64,000 nt of DNA from Calothrix sp. NIES-4105 (lineage in GTDB: Bacteria; Cyanobacteriota; Cyanobacteriia; Cyanobacteriales; Nostocaceae): assembly GCF_002368415.1 (NCBI RefSeq), contig NZ_AP018293.1, positions 1-64,000 of the forward strand, written 5' to 3'. The translations under genes were made by a program, and so were the position numbers. Positions 46,101 to 61,100 of the stretch are shown one piece after another. The notes beneath the pieces were generated by a model. It had not been told where the DNA came from, did not search any database, and was given only the letters and a program-made list of their open reading frames with translations. Each line of letters starts with the position of its first letter. Positions within the stretch are counted from its first letter, which is position 1.

Positions 46101-49100
46101 GTGATATTGACAGTAGCTTCATTGGATGTTAAGCCATCGCTATCTAATACTGTGTAGGTGAAGGTGTCAGTTCCAACAAATGTAGTGTTGGGGGTATATG
46201 TAATTGTACCGTCTGAGTTGAGTATGATTGTGCCGTTGGTTGGGTTGGTGCTAATCGTTAGGGTTGTTGGGTTAATAGTTGTTCCTATATCATTGGCGAT
46301 TGGGTTGATAATTACTGGTTTGGTTTGGTCAGTGCTTGCTGTGTCGTTATTCGCAACTGGTGCGGTCAAATCATTGTTGAGTAGCATTACGTTGTCGAGG
46401 ACGACTTTAGCATCACGGGCGCCGAAACCGAGTAAGTCAAAGTAGAGCGTTGCTGCTGTACCTGCTTGTACTCCTGTTAAGTCAACCCTAAATGTGAGTG
46501 GTTGGTTGAGGGCGAGAGTGCTATTTAGTGTGGTGTTAACTAATTTTACTTTGCTGCTGGTATAAGCTTTGCCATCGTGTTGGATGTTGAGTAATGAGTC
46601 AGTTTTGGTTAGCCCTGTGACTGTATTGACTAGAGATTGTTTGGTTAGTGCGTCGAGTAATGCTACCTCGAAGGCATCACCAGGCGCCTGTTGAGTATCT
46701 TTACCCAGTGTTGTGTTTTTGAGGGTGAATTGTAGGTATTTGGCGCCTTCTGGGATAATGAAAGATTGGGAGAAGTTGCTATTGAATGGTGAGTCTTCGG
46801 TGAGGACTGCTTCTTTATTTAGGATAGTAGCGGCGCCACGGGTTGACCAACCAAACTCAGGCTTGCTTCTATCTGTTTCGTCGAAGTTACCGTTGGTAAT
46901 TTCTGCAAGCAGTATTGAAGTTAGTGGTGCTTTTAGTTGTGCTATACTGCTTGGCGCTACCGTGTTACTACGGACGGCGTTAATCATCTGTAGGTTCAAC
47001 CACGACGGTAGCTTACGCACGCCTGGAGCAAGAGTATTGTTCATCAGGTCGTACTGATGTACCTTCGAGTCGAGGTGGCTACCGTCGTTAGTTAGGGTTG
47101 CTGTGAAGTCGGCGCCGACGAAGGTACGTTTACCGTTGATGGTTTGTACGTGTTTGTCGAAGCCTGGGTTGCCGTCAATTATACCAACCAAGTGTCCCAT
47201 TTCATGCAGGATGGTGGTTAGTAGGTCGTACTTGCCTGCGGCGGCACCTGTTGTTGCGCGGAATGCTGTGTCAGTTAGGGTTTGAGAGAATTCGGTGTTG
47301 TCGAATGGGGTAGTGTCGATGAACCAGCCTACGCCGTTGGCATCGTTGTCGATGAGGAGGGTTCCGCCGTTGGGGCGCCCTTCTGAGTCGAATTTGGTGA
47401 TTTGGGCTTCGGCTAGCTGCCCGGTGGGGAGGTCGGTGATTTGGAGGTTGATGTTGAAGGCGGGGTCGAAGAGGGTTGACCAGAGGTTAAGTGGGTTAGA
47501 GTTGATTTGGTTGATTATTTGAGGAATTAGATTATGGATAGATTTGAGTTGAAAAGACGGATTTATGCTGGAGAAAGAGATTTCTCTGGGGTTGATTGGA
47601 GCGGTGCCAGATTGCACACTTTGGATCTGACTGGAATTATTTTGGTAGGTGCTAACCTTGTTAGGACTGACTTCCAAGATGTTGTGTTCGACGATGCCAA
47701 CTTGGAAGGAGCCTGTTTCGAGAGGGCTGACTTGAATGGGGCTAGATTCCAAGATGCCAACCTGCGTCGAGCCAACTTTGACAATAGTATCTTGGTTAGT
47801 GTTTACTTCAATCGGTGCAATTTGGATGATGCCTCTCTCAAAGAAGCTGATTTGCGTAATGCTTCGTTCCAAGAAAGCACCCTCAGAAGAGCTAATCTTG
47901 AAGATATTCTGTCCAGCGATCTCAGCTTTACTGATACTGACTTTACTGGAGCCAAAATTAGCATTAGCGATATTTTGAACGATCGTTGGGCTGTCAGAGT
48001 TACCTTGCCAAATGGGGAGATTTACACTCTCCCCAGATTGGAAGGGGAAAATCTCTGAAGACATTAAAGAATCATCAGCAAGTAGTGGAACACCGTTAAT
48101 AAACCGATCTGTTCTTCTAGCTTCTAATTGTGCTTGTACATCCACTGGCAAATTGGAGAAGAAATCATAACCAGTAATTTGTTCCAAATCATCAACGCTG
48201 ACTTGCCACTGCGTCCAATCACTCCAATTAGTGATTGTTAATGGTTGAACTCCATTAGGCAGAGGAACGATGTGAGGTCCTGTACTGTTAGCTAAGGGAT
48301 TTATATTGGGCATAATAACTGCTATCACTGGTGTGTTTCCTGTGATATCGTTTAAACCTTGCCCATGTCCTAAAGGAAGAAGAATTTTCCAAAAATACTG
48401 TGGAGCGTGAATATCTTTTGAGTTAGTTACTAAAATTGGACCTCCAAAAGTTGTGGACTTACCTGTTTCGAGATTAGCTAAACTACTTTTAATGGCAAGT
48501 AGTGCTTGTAAATCTTCATCCGAAACAATTGTTCCACCTAGTGTCTCATTTCGATATGTACCATCTTGGTTTTTGTAAATGACTCGGTTAACTGGAGCAT
48601 TTTCTAACAATCCTGGATTGTTAGACCGTATTTCTTGTAGTTTAATATCTCCAATGGTTTCTCCATTTCCATCCCCAAAACGGAATGTACCATTTACTCG
48701 CTTATAAATCTTGTTACGTAGTAAAGGTTCGGGATAACCAGTTCCTACTCGTGTTGAATCGTATCCCGCGCCTCCGGCAATGATATAGAGATCGTTGTTA
48801 GGTTGATCTTCTACATAAGTGCGACTACGCTCTTCAACACTACTCCATACCCCATTATTTAACCCCTTTGCTTGAGGGAGCATATTGGAAGTTAAGAAGG
48901 TTGCATAAATATCCTTAGTAGTCCTGTTCCTATCAGCAGAAGGAGTTAAATGTCCCCGTTCTAGATTAAAATCATTCTTCATATAATCCGAAGCAACAGT
49001 TTTGTTGAACGTGCTAGGAAGAGAACTATCTGGCAACCAAGGATAATCAGTATCCTCAAATGGGTAGTTACCTACAGAAAGGTCTCGTTTAGGATAATCA

Positions 49101-52100
49101 ACGTTAACAGCATTTTGTCCTATTACAGTTGGTCTGCTGACATTACCCAACCAAGATTTATTAAGCTTCCAGCTAACCCAGTTAGGACCTTTAAGTTCAT
49201 CATTATAAGACAGTGTGTACTGCGGTTTCTCAACCAAGTAATTATTAGCAGAACCAACATTTGCAGGTTGAGGATTGCCAAACTTAAGTACTTCACTCTT
49301 GAAGAAAACGTTATCTAGATAAACAGTATTTCCACCATTTAGTTCAAATTCCAGCGTAGCAACCCTGCCTCGCAGCGAATCTGGTACTTCTATATGAAAA
49401 GTTTCAAAACCTGTTCTACCATAGCCAATTCTGTAAGTATCAGCATCAGTATAGCCATAGGTGTAAGGACCAACTGCATCTTGAAGGCTTATAGTTTGAA
49501 CTTTTTTGTTGCTTGAATTACCTTCTTCAGTAAGAACCACTTTTAACAAATTGTTACTTGCAATCGGTGTGTGTAGATCAAACCTCAACACACCCCAATC
49601 AGGAACAACAAAACGGTTATGCGTAATTTGATTTAACCCATCTCCCAACTTCAATGCATAGTTAGTTTGAGCAGGACTGTAATTTACAGCTTGCCTGTAT
49701 TGCGCCAGAGAACTAATACCTTCCCACTTAACCAAGTTCTTCTGCGACGCATTACTATTACCATTGTAGAACGACCAACCAGGGATACTTTGCGCTTCAA
49801 AATTCGACGTAACCGCATCAAAGTTACCATTAAACAAGGTGGGTACAGCATAATCACCGCGCATCCTAGCTAGGGCAGTGTTATCTTCTGTTACTAGAGT
49901 CCGATTATTTCTCAGATATTGGTCAAAATCGCCAAGCTGTTCCTTGCTACGTTTACTACCATCGACATCATACACGCGACGGTCATAGCCACCACCTAAT
50001 GCTGAGTAGAACCAACCTGTACCAATACCTTCCCAAGGAGCATTTCTCGCTCCATGAGCGTATTTATACCCTGCATAATCTGGCGAATACCAAGTTGAAT
50101 CACTAATAGCGCTACGTTGTTCTGGTTCTAAATCCCCAAGGCGACGGTAAACTTTATCACCATTTTCCGAAGGAATAGTACTACCGCTAACATTTGCAGT
50201 TCCAGCATACCAACTTAAAACATCTTGGTGCGCTTCACCCTGCCCTTTATCCTCGCCAAAACCTGCCCTATTTCCAAGGGATGTATTTCTATCAGCATTC
50301 TCTAGTTCGCGACCATTACGTGTTTTTCCTCCGCCAGCAACATCCTGATAGTAATTGTCAGCATAAGTAACATTATTCCAAACCTTGATTTCAGGCTCAT
50401 AAAGATTTTGAAGACTCTTGCTTAAAGAATCTTGCTGGAAGTCGTGAGGGTTAACTGTTGTCATCTGAAGGTCGGGGAAGAACCTGGAGTATCTCTCTCT
50501 TGGGAAGAAAGTACCCAAGCGTTGAATTATCTCACTGTTAATAACAGCACCCTGACCAAACCCAACAAAGTGCGTGCGCGAATTAAATAAACGGTCGCTA
50601 CCTAATGTTCGATTTAAACCAACGAGTGAAGCAAATAATGTATCCGCAGCCGCCTCGCTAAATCCTGAGTTATAGGCTGTTTGGCTAAGTTGAATATCCC
50701 AACCAGGCAACAGTACCAAGGGTCTATCTAATTTAGCTTGTAATTCAGATGCACTAACAATTGCTCCAGAGTCTGCATTTTTCCAATTACCTGTATTTCT
50801 GTCGTATTCTAGAACCAAGCCTCGTTGTTCAACTGGAATCTTTTCTGGGTCATCCAACTGGGCAATATGTCGAGCCGTTGCCTTTAGTTGATTGTCTATA
50901 TCCGCACTGATTGAAGTAGGTTCGGCGCCCCGTGTCAGTATTGTTACGCTACGGAAAGTATTGCTGCCAGTTGTCGATGTTGGAAGTGGTGTGCGGAATT
51001 CGCGATTTTGAACAGGGTATTTTTTGTCGTTAGAAACCTTAGCTTCAACAGTCCAGTAATACTTTTGTCCAGCAGTTAAGATACGGTTGCTGGGGAGAGT
51101 AAATATATCGTTAGAACCTTTACTGCTACCACCATCCCAAGTCCAAGTACCTGTTCCATCTGCACCTTTTTTCCACTTAGCAGTCAGAATGCGGTTGGGG
51201 TTATTGTCATCATTTAAAGGGTTTTTGAGTCCATCCCACTTATCAGAGGGTAATAAACCTTCTTTTTCAGGGAATACACTGACATAAAGGTTAACTTCTT
51301 TTACATTTTCTTTATCTTGGTTATAACAAACATCAGATAAGTCGGAGGTTGCGCCATCAAAATTCCATTGGAATGTTGGTAAGAGTGTTTCTTCATTAAA
51401 TTCGTCAACGATTTTTGTTAAAGGTAGATTAGAACCCGTACTAATCCCGAAAGAAACACCAGCACCAAGCGGACTAGTTGTGTTACCAGGCGCCGCAATA
51501 GCTACAGAAGAATTGATTTCATCAAGTGGTTTTGTTGTTAATTCGTTGGTAGAGCTATTTTTAATAGTCTTAAGAATTTCTTGGATATCGTAGAGAGCAG
51601 TACTTGCTATGCCTGGGAATGTAGCAAGTAGGGTTCGGTTGCCTGCAATCGAAAGACCATTGGTTAGCCCCATTGGTATAGGTAGCGTTGCTGCAATTAA
51701 TTCAGCTTTAGCATCATTACCCGATGCATCTTTACCTAATGGATTCTTAATGATACCAATATTGCTACCAGATTTTGGTCCATCAATACTTTCAAGCCCA
51801 CTACCAAAATTACGACCGTTACGAGCTGCTACAAACGCATATTCCTCGCTTGATACGGGGTCGCGCATCATAGTAACGGCGACTGCTTCGTTGACATCAA
51901 AGTAATCAAAAATACTACCAATGTGTAACTGGGTGTAGTCACCGTTAAGCTTGAACTTAAATTGGGTGGGGTCATTATCTTCGATAATTAAAGAACCAAA
52001 CCCTTTCGCATCATTAAAGCGGTTGGTAAAAATCATCTTATCGAAGTATGGAGTGCTAGAAATTCCGTCAACTCCAGCATCTATTTCTATTTGACCAATT

Positions 52101-55100
52101 TCTTGATGCCATTTGAATGGATTATTAATATCTTTATTTGGAACTGACTCGTCAGGATTAATGTTAATAACAGTAATAGACCCTTTGCCAGCTTTGGAAC
52201 TAGTTGCACGAGTTACAAACAGTCGCGTACCGTCGCTATTGATAGCTAAGTTACGTATACCAATCTCTTTATCTGTTTTTAGTGGAATGTTTTGGACTTC
52301 ATTGAATTTTTTCGAGTTCGGGTCAATGTTGACAATGAAAACTTGTCCTTTGCGTTGGTCTGCAATATATGCATATTTGTTGTTTGGGTGAATAATGATA
52401 CTTCCAGATTCAACACCTTTACCTAATGAAATTGTATTAATTTCACCTTCTTTTTTCGTATCAAAATTCAGCGGTCGCATTCCTCTTAAATCGACCCAGG
52501 CAACTTTACCAGAACCCGCAAGTGGGATATACGCAAGCGAGCCATTGCTGGTTGTAGCAACATACCTGGGTCTATCTCTGACATCTTCACTACCAACTTT
52601 AATAGAAGATAATAAGAGAGCGCCAACATTTTTATCTGAAATTATTTGTTGGGGGTTAAGAGAATTAATAACTTTGACAGTATCGGTAAATGCATTTGCA
52701 GCTACAGATATTATTTGACATAACTCTTCAGGAATTGGTATTGGTACTGGGTCAGGTTTGGGTTTGTTTCTATCAGATTTTTTGGGGTCAGATGGATTAT
52801 TTGTATCTGTATCTCCATTAATTGGGTCAGTTTTGGGTTCTGGTATAGTCGTATCAGGGTTGGGGACAAACGTAACTGTCGCCTCCGGACTATATGGGAC
52901 AGTATCAGGAAGACGGAATTTTATTTCCAAATTTGGTTGCAGTATTTCAATCTTTGTTATCTCATAAGTTTTGAGACCGTATTGCACCAACAGATTAATA
53001 TCTTCAATTGTTTTTCCAAGATTTTGACCGACTACACGTAAAAACGCTCCTTCCTCATCAAAATCAAACGATACGGTTTGAATGATAGGTGTAGTCGGTG
53101 CGATATTTAAAGGTAATGGTGCGTTGATAGTTACCGTGTTAGCCATTCGTGATGTCAGCTGGTCAAAGTTGAGATTAACATTTACGTTTGTTGTTGTAGG
53201 CAATCCAATTTGAGGAACTGTTATCACCTGAATTGAGGTTTCAGCCTGTTCCCTCAATTTGTTAATTAAGAAGCCAAAAGCAACACCCGCAGCGGCGGCA
53301 AATATAAGACCAGGCAAAGTAGGAATTCTTATTGCCGCTAATGCCCCAAGAGCCGCTGCTGCAGTAGCAGTTAATTCTGCAATCGCTGGTACTATTGCAT
53401 ATCGAAATGCAGGAACTGCGATAGCATACGTGCCTGATACAAAAGCGCCAGCCATTGGTGGTGACTGAGTACGAATCATGCCATCGTCACCCACTTTACC
53501 TGATTCTTCTACAAACCAAACTGGCTGATTCACACCATTAGAGTCAGGAAATTCCCCTAGTCGCATGAAGAATACTTCCGTACCAGCTTCTAAGTTTGAC
53601 CCAGATGGTACTGGAATTGCAAGTTGTATAGGTAAATTTAGAGGTTTATCCCCTACATTTAATTGAAATGCCCCAGCAAACGAGAAATTATTATCTGGAA
53701 ACCCAAGTGTTGTCTGTTGCGTTAGTTCATTTTTACTTATCTGCTTGATGCTAACAGTAGCATTTTCCTTCAATGCCCCAGGCGCCACCATTACCATTGA
53801 GCCATCTAATGCTTGCACCGCACCACCATTGACACCCAAAGTTGCCGAATTCAGATGCGGAATTTCCACCCTCACAGGTAGTACATATTCGCTAGCACCG
53901 TAAATTACAGTAACATTTGCTACGCCTTCATCTAACGCAGTAATCAACCCATCAGGAGTAACATTTAAGATATTGGAATTGCTGATGAAGTAGCGCGTAC
54001 CTGAAGTTGCTGTCTTCAAGTCAGGAGAATCAATTACTTCGTTAATACCTACAAGAATCTGGCGTTTTACCCCTTCTACAAGCGTTACAGCTTGTGGGTA
54101 CACGTTTAGACCATTACTTTCCGCTAGCGCCACATTAAACCCTGTATCATTTGTAGGCACCCCCAACTCACCCACTCGCAGCGCTGTTACTGCACTAATC
54201 CCATTCCGCGATGCACTAAGCACCGACACACCATCACTTAACGCCGACACCACACCCATATTTGTTACAGATGCCACCGTAGACTTATCGGAAGCAAACT
54301 GCAAGTACGAGTAAGGTAAAATCACATCTTCCTGGTCAGCAAAATCACCAATTACTACCAACTCAGTACTCTCACCCGTATCCAAACGCAACCCACGTTT
54401 AACAAAATCAAGATTTATTAGCGCTGCATTGCTAACATTAACATCCACCTTAAATGGCGCCGAAGTGCTATATCCATCATCCGCAACCAGCGTAAAGCTA
54501 GCGGTGCCAAAATAATCATCATTCGGCGTAAACAACACCGACTTACCATCTGCTGTAAAGCTTGCACTACCATTCTCCGCACTAATAATACGGAAGAATA
54601 CCGCGTCTCCCTCTGGGTCAGTAGCTAGCTTGTTGAGTGCAACCGTCGCATCTAAATCAACATGGGTTAGTACGTTTGTTGGTGTTACGACAGGCGCCCG
54701 ATTTGCAGTAAACCCATAATTGCTACCAAGAATCTGCACATCGGCAGCATTTAATACACCATCACGGTTAAAGTCGTAGGCTTGATTATAACCAAGACGT
54801 ATTGCCGCATCAAGCAGGTTACTATCAACACCATCCACAGCACCATCACGGTTAATATCCCCAGCAACAGTTAGTTGTAAGTTATACCCACTATTAGCAG
54901 TAACCTCAACTAAATTCAATCCAGCTTTATCGATAGCGTACAGTGCATAATTACCATTGCTAGCAACTGGCACCAACCCATTGAGTGCAGGCAATCTTAA
55001 TACATCATTCCCCGATGCTTCCACACCCACAAGGACAATACCTGTAGCAGTGGAATTAATCTCACCATCTCTCAAGCTAAATGTGTATCTATCATTACCA

Positions 55101-58100
55101 ACACCACTCGTTGATTTACCGTTCCACTGCACTGCACCACCCAAATCACCCTTCACGGTAGAGACTTGTGGTGTGGCGCCATAACTAATTACGCTACCAG
55201 GTGTACCAGGATTACCGCTTGCCAAAGTTAGCAACTCGTCAGTATACCCATACCGACTAGCATTACCTGTTGAGAGATTGCGCGCGGCAACTAAATTACT
55301 ACCTTCATACGTATAGCTAACCAAGGTACCATCAGGCGCCGTAATTTGCTGTAACCTACCAGCAGTATCCTTAACAAATCGAATCGTCTCACCAGTTGAA
55401 GAAGTAATACCACTATCGCTATAAACTAACCGAGTACCATTGGTTGCAACTTGTTCAACCACACCTTTATCAGTACTGAGATAGTAAACATTACCACTAT
55501 TATCAGTGAGTTTGTACTCATAACCATCGAACTTACCACTGGCAGGATTATAAGCAAAACCAGTCTTCATATCGTAGAAGCTATTACCAGCAGCAGTTAG
55601 CTTGGCATCAACCGACTCTAACTTATAGCCAGCAGCATCAGATACCCAAGCTGGTGTGTAATATGTAGCACCTGGAATAGTTACTTTCTGTGGAGCAAAG
55701 GTAAACCCAATTCTATTACCATCCGGCGCCGTCAAATACAACCTTGTACCAATACGGAACGGACTGTATACACCTAGATTCTCGCTACCAGTTGGTGTAA
55801 CATTTGTTTGGATATTCGCATCGGTAAATAACTGCCAACCATCACCAAATGTACCAGTTTCATCATTTAATAACGAGTTGTAAGTACGTACTAAGTTGAG
55901 ATTAATACCACCAATCGTAGTAGTAAGGTCAGTTTCCTTGCGTATATAAGCATTCTTCGATGTGCTTGATACTTCAATATTTGAAGTAGTAGTGCTGGTG
56001 CGTCCACTAATATCAGTTGCATTCAACCGCAGTTGATAGAACCCATTTACATACTTACCTGGGTCAAATTGAGACAATACCCCATCAAGAGTTTGAGTAC
56101 CGCGCGCGATTGTTGTAAACTCATTGCTATTAAATTCAGCAATCGACAACACCCACTCATCCAGGTTCGTATCAGCAATAACCCCAGTAATACTAGTTGC
56201 ACTTATTACCTTACTGTTATCAAAACCAGCAGCAAACGATACGACAGGTGCAGCATTATCATTGATATCACGTATCTTAACAACCTTACTAGTACTACTG
56301 GTTCGACCGTCAGCATCAACAGCAATTGCTTCTACTACAACTTTACCTGGGGCAGTTGGTGTAAACTCAAACCTACCGAATGTGTCAATTGGTACTACTT
56401 GTCCAGCAACTTTAGCTGTTAGTGAGGTGATTGTCGCTAGTCCAGCAGCTTGTGTTTGTATTATTACTTTTTGTCCAGGTACAGCAGGGAAACTAGGTGT
56501 TAAATCTAACGTTACAGTTGGAGGAACTGATGCCAACGCTACTCTAATTAAAGCATTTTCGGTTGCAGTTAAATCGCCATCAGATACACGGAATGTGACA
56601 GTATAATTACCAACTTGTCCAGGGTTTGGTTGCCAGTTAAATTGTCCTGTTGCACTATCAAGTGTGGCGCCTTCTGGTAAATTAATAGCACTGTATTTGA
56701 GTGTAGAATTAGCATCAAGGTCACTACCAGCAAGTCTAAATTCCAACTTACTGCCTAATACGACTGCTCTATCAGATATTGTAAGTCTTGGCGCCCGATT
56801 TACATTTGCAATACTAACAACAACATCAAGCATTGTAGTTGCACCAGCAGGGTCTTTTGCTTGGAATTTAAGGACATGCTCACCAGCTTGTTCATAGTTA
56901 GGTTTCCAAGTAAAGTCACCAGTGCGGCTATCTAAAATTGCCCCTTGTGGTAGTGTACCAATGGCAGTATATTCAACAGTGGCGCCGTCCGCATCGTCAG
57001 CAACCAACTTGAATGTTACCCTATCGTTTTCTTGCCCATACTGAACAGCAAGCGGTGTAAATATAGGTACTTGGTTAATGTTATTAACCGTAATGGTGAT
57101 TGGTCGTGTTGCAGACTTATTACCATCAGATGCAGTTACAGAAATGTTGTAAGTTCCAGCTTGGGAGTAATCAGGAGTCCAAGTTAATAACCCAGTTTGT
57201 CGATTAAAGATTGCACCAACAGGTAAATTGCGCGCGTCGTAGGTTAATCTATCTCCATCACTGTCTGTAGCTGCTAGTCGCAAACTGAGGGTGCTGTTCT
57301 CATTAACAGTTTGTGGAGCAATTGTTGACAATACAGGTGCAGCATTACTGTTACGAACAACAACATTAAAGGTTTGCGTATCGGTCAGTACATTACCTGG
57401 AACACCATTACCGCTATCTCTGACGGTAATAGTAACAGGTAATATCTTACCAACATCATTCGCAGTTGGTGTCCATTGCAATCTAGCTTGACCATACACA
57501 CCAGTTGGAGTTGGAATAATACCTTCGGGCAATCCAGTAATCGAGTAAGTTAGCGCATGTTGGTCACGGTCACTGGTATTGATGATAAAGTCTAAAGTTT
57601 CACCAACAACTGCAACCTTATCACCGATATAACTAATTTGAGGTGCATTATTTGCAGCGATAACATTAACGTTGAATGTTAGCTCATTCTTAAGTGCAGG
57701 TGTTCCATCATTGCGAACTTCGGTTGCAACCAGTTTGAAGGTATAGTTATTACCAAATGCGTTAACACCAGGCGCCACACGTAATGTTAGAGTACCATCA
57801 CCATTATCTTTATAGGTAATATAGTCAGGAATTCCCTCACCTGCATTTCTTTCAAGTCCAAGGGATAACTGTAAATTATCACTTTCAAGGTCAGTAACCT
57901 TAAAGGTTATTTCCTTAACCTCACCCCTATTAACATCGACATTATTAAATGCAGTTCTATTGACAGAGAACGTACCATCTGGATTGAATGTAGTGATGGC
58001 TGTGGTTGTATTATTACCACCACTTCCTATCGTGACATTATCAAATAACGGCGCCCGATTAGTATTACGAATTGTAATAGGAACAGTAATAGAAGTTGTC

Positions 58101-61100
58101 TTACTTACTCCCGTACCATTACCATCATCAGTGGCAGTAAAGGTGACATCATAAGTACCCGCACTCGTATAACCAGGTGTCCAGGTAAACATTGCAGTGT
58201 CAACATCAAAGGACGCACCCGTTGGTAAACCAGACACAGTATAAGTAACGGATGGGTCACTACCTTCAAGTATTGTTAACTCACCCTTACTATTACGTTC
58301 TTGTGGTACAAATCCTGGGTTATCTGGGTCAAGTGCAAACGCACGGAACCTTACACTTTCCCCTTCTTGTGCAACCCAAGATGTTAATCCTTCAAATACA
58401 GGTGCAGCATTAACATTTAATACAGTTATCTTAGTATTTTGGGTTGTTATCGACTCACCATCGCTAACACTGAAAGGAATTTCAAACTCACCAGCTTGGA
58501 AGTATGCAGGTGTCCATTCAAACACACCTGTTACTGGGTCAAGAGTGGCGCCACCAGGTAGTAAATTAGTAAAGTAGGTAAGTGCTGTACCATCAGCATC
58601 AGAAGCTTTTAATTGAATGCGTACATAATCACCTTCACGGACAATCTTATCAGCAGGACGGGTTAATGTTGGCGCCTGATTTGTTGGTGCAACAAGGATA
58701 TTTACAGTTTGTGTAACTCTCTCAAATCCATCATTAACAACAAACTGAACATTCTCATAAGTACCAGCTTGTTCATAATTTGGTGTCCATGTCAGGATAC
58801 CAGTTGTTGGGTCAAATACCGAACCACCAGGAAGATTATCTGCCCAATATGTCAGTTTATCTTTATCAATGTCACTGGCGCCAACTTTAATTTGTAGAGT
58901 TTTACCTTCAGCACCACGAATTATTGTACCGTTTGTGTTAGTAGTAATTGTTCCACCATTAACCGCAGGAGAAGTAAATACAGGTTTGTTATTTGCCCCT
59001 AGAACATTAATACTAAATGACTGGGTTGTATAACCACCACGTAAATCATACGTGTAAAGTACAACATTCTCTTTATTGGCAGCACCAGCAACAGGAGTCC
59101 AATTAATCAACCCGTTATTATCAAGAGTCATTCCCGCAGGTGCATCATATAGCAGGTATCCAAGTACGCTACCATCTGGGTCATTCGCTGCAACTTGGTA
59201 TGTATACTCCTGCCCGACAGTTGCATTTAATACAGCATTTGAAGTAATGACTGGCGCCATATTTGGATATGGCATTGCGTAGATATCTGGTGTAAATTCA
59301 ACCCTTAATGCATCAGGGTTATTAACAGTAATTGTGCGTACTGTTGTAGATTGACCTGGTTTGAGACGATTATCAGTTAAATTATCCTTCAAATCGAGCA
59401 AGTAGGCGCCACTTGTAGTTCTTCCAACTGCATCAAGTGGTGTTCCTGTAAATGCTGTACTTGGGTCAAGTAGCAACATTACAGGCAATAATAAATCTTG
59501 GTCAGCTTTGCTTGTAATCGTTACATCGAATGATATAGTATTTGACGCACGCTCACTTCTGGCATTACTAAAGTTGAAATCAACTAAGTTGGAGAAGTTA
59601 GAAACAGTTGTAAATTTCTCACTGTATGCTGTTTCTAAGGAAGCACCAGCGGTACTCTTAATATTTTGTAGTACCTTAAATTCGTAGTTACCAGCATCAA
59701 AGCTATTAAATCCAAGTAATGCTGATTTTCTCGCAGCATCGTATTGTACAGATACTGGATTAATGATATTACTGTTGGCGCCAACTAACTGATAATTATT
59801 TGGATTCAGCACAGATGCAAGGTCATTACTTGCACCCGCAAACATATCTGATGTGAATGTGACGTTGATGGTGTTTAGCGGTAAAGCGACTATTGCGTCT
59901 TTAACGGGATTAGTTGCAGCAACTTTGGGTGCAACAATTGGACTTAAAACATCTATTTGACCCGAATGGCTAATTAATACTCGACCATCACGAGTTGTTT
60001 CTATATTTTCACCCCAAGTGGCGCCATTCTTACCAGTTGCCACCTTAACATGTTGCATGGTCAGTAAATCGACCATCAACACATCACCTTTATTTGTGGA
60101 AACAAACGCTAATCCTTCTAATTGACTACCTTCTTCACCAAATGCCAAAGAATCAACTGGTTCTGAGAAAGATAGCTTTCGCTCTGCGCTACCGTCTGGT
60201 TTAAACTTGACAACGAGTCCTCTATCCGGCCACGATGTACCCCATAAATCACCCTTGCTATTAAACACTAAACTATCAACACGCAAGTCACTATAATGCT
60301 TGAATGTTTCTGTTACAGGGTCGAATATCTCAATACCATTACCTGAAGAAACATAGATTAATCCTGTTTTTGGATTAATTGCCATTGCTTGGGTAATACT
60401 TTCCCCATATTCCTTGACAATTCTACCAGTTTGTGGATTGAGTTGCAGTAAAGGACCACCACCTGTTGTTGCCCATAACGCACCATTGCGGTCAACTGCC
60501 ATGTCATAAACAGGGTGTGGTAATGTTGCAAGTGGTGTTGTAGCAGTTCCACCAATTGAGTTGAAGCGGTATATTGAACCTCGATTGGCGCCACCACTAG
60601 CTAGTACTGTACCATCTGGAAGTACCACAATTGCCATTGCACCAATCGAAGCATTACTTGTTGGAATATTAGTTGCAAATGCACTCGCAGTAAATGGTCT
60701 TAATACAGCATCAAATTCAGGTTTGTTTGTTGTTGGTAACGTTGCAGGAATATTTTCAGAAGAAGCTTGGATAAATAATTTATTTGTAGAGATTTGTTGT
60801 GTCGGCACCTCTGCTGGTAATATTTGTTGTGTAGAAGGTCCAACAGTTGGAATAGTGCCCAAGTTGACACTAAATCCATCCGATGGTGCAGTTATTCCTA
60901 ATGGTGGTGTCTGCTTATTACCTGCATTATCTGTTGCTTGAACAAGGAATTCATATCTTGAAATAGCTCTACCACTAAATATTGCTTCAGTATCCGATAT
61001 TTGCGACTTCCATACTTTAAAATCTCCACCATTTTCTGCAACATATATAGTTACATGCTTCACCCCTGAACCATTGCTTTCATCGGTTGCATTCCACTTA

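Noticed and set aside
43224-46445. Series of plus-strand frames of 60-139 codons opposite the Calx-beta and PKD repeats
   Set aside because: They are antisense shadows that repeat because the giant gene repeats; no ribosome-binding sites or known families, unlike the pentapeptide frame.
53255-53395. Ala-rich hydrophobic helix in the giant protein read as a possible membrane anchor or internal gene end
   Set aside because: The frame continues without break on both sides, and similar plus-strand reading is an Ala-rich shadow; kept only as a feature of the giant protein.
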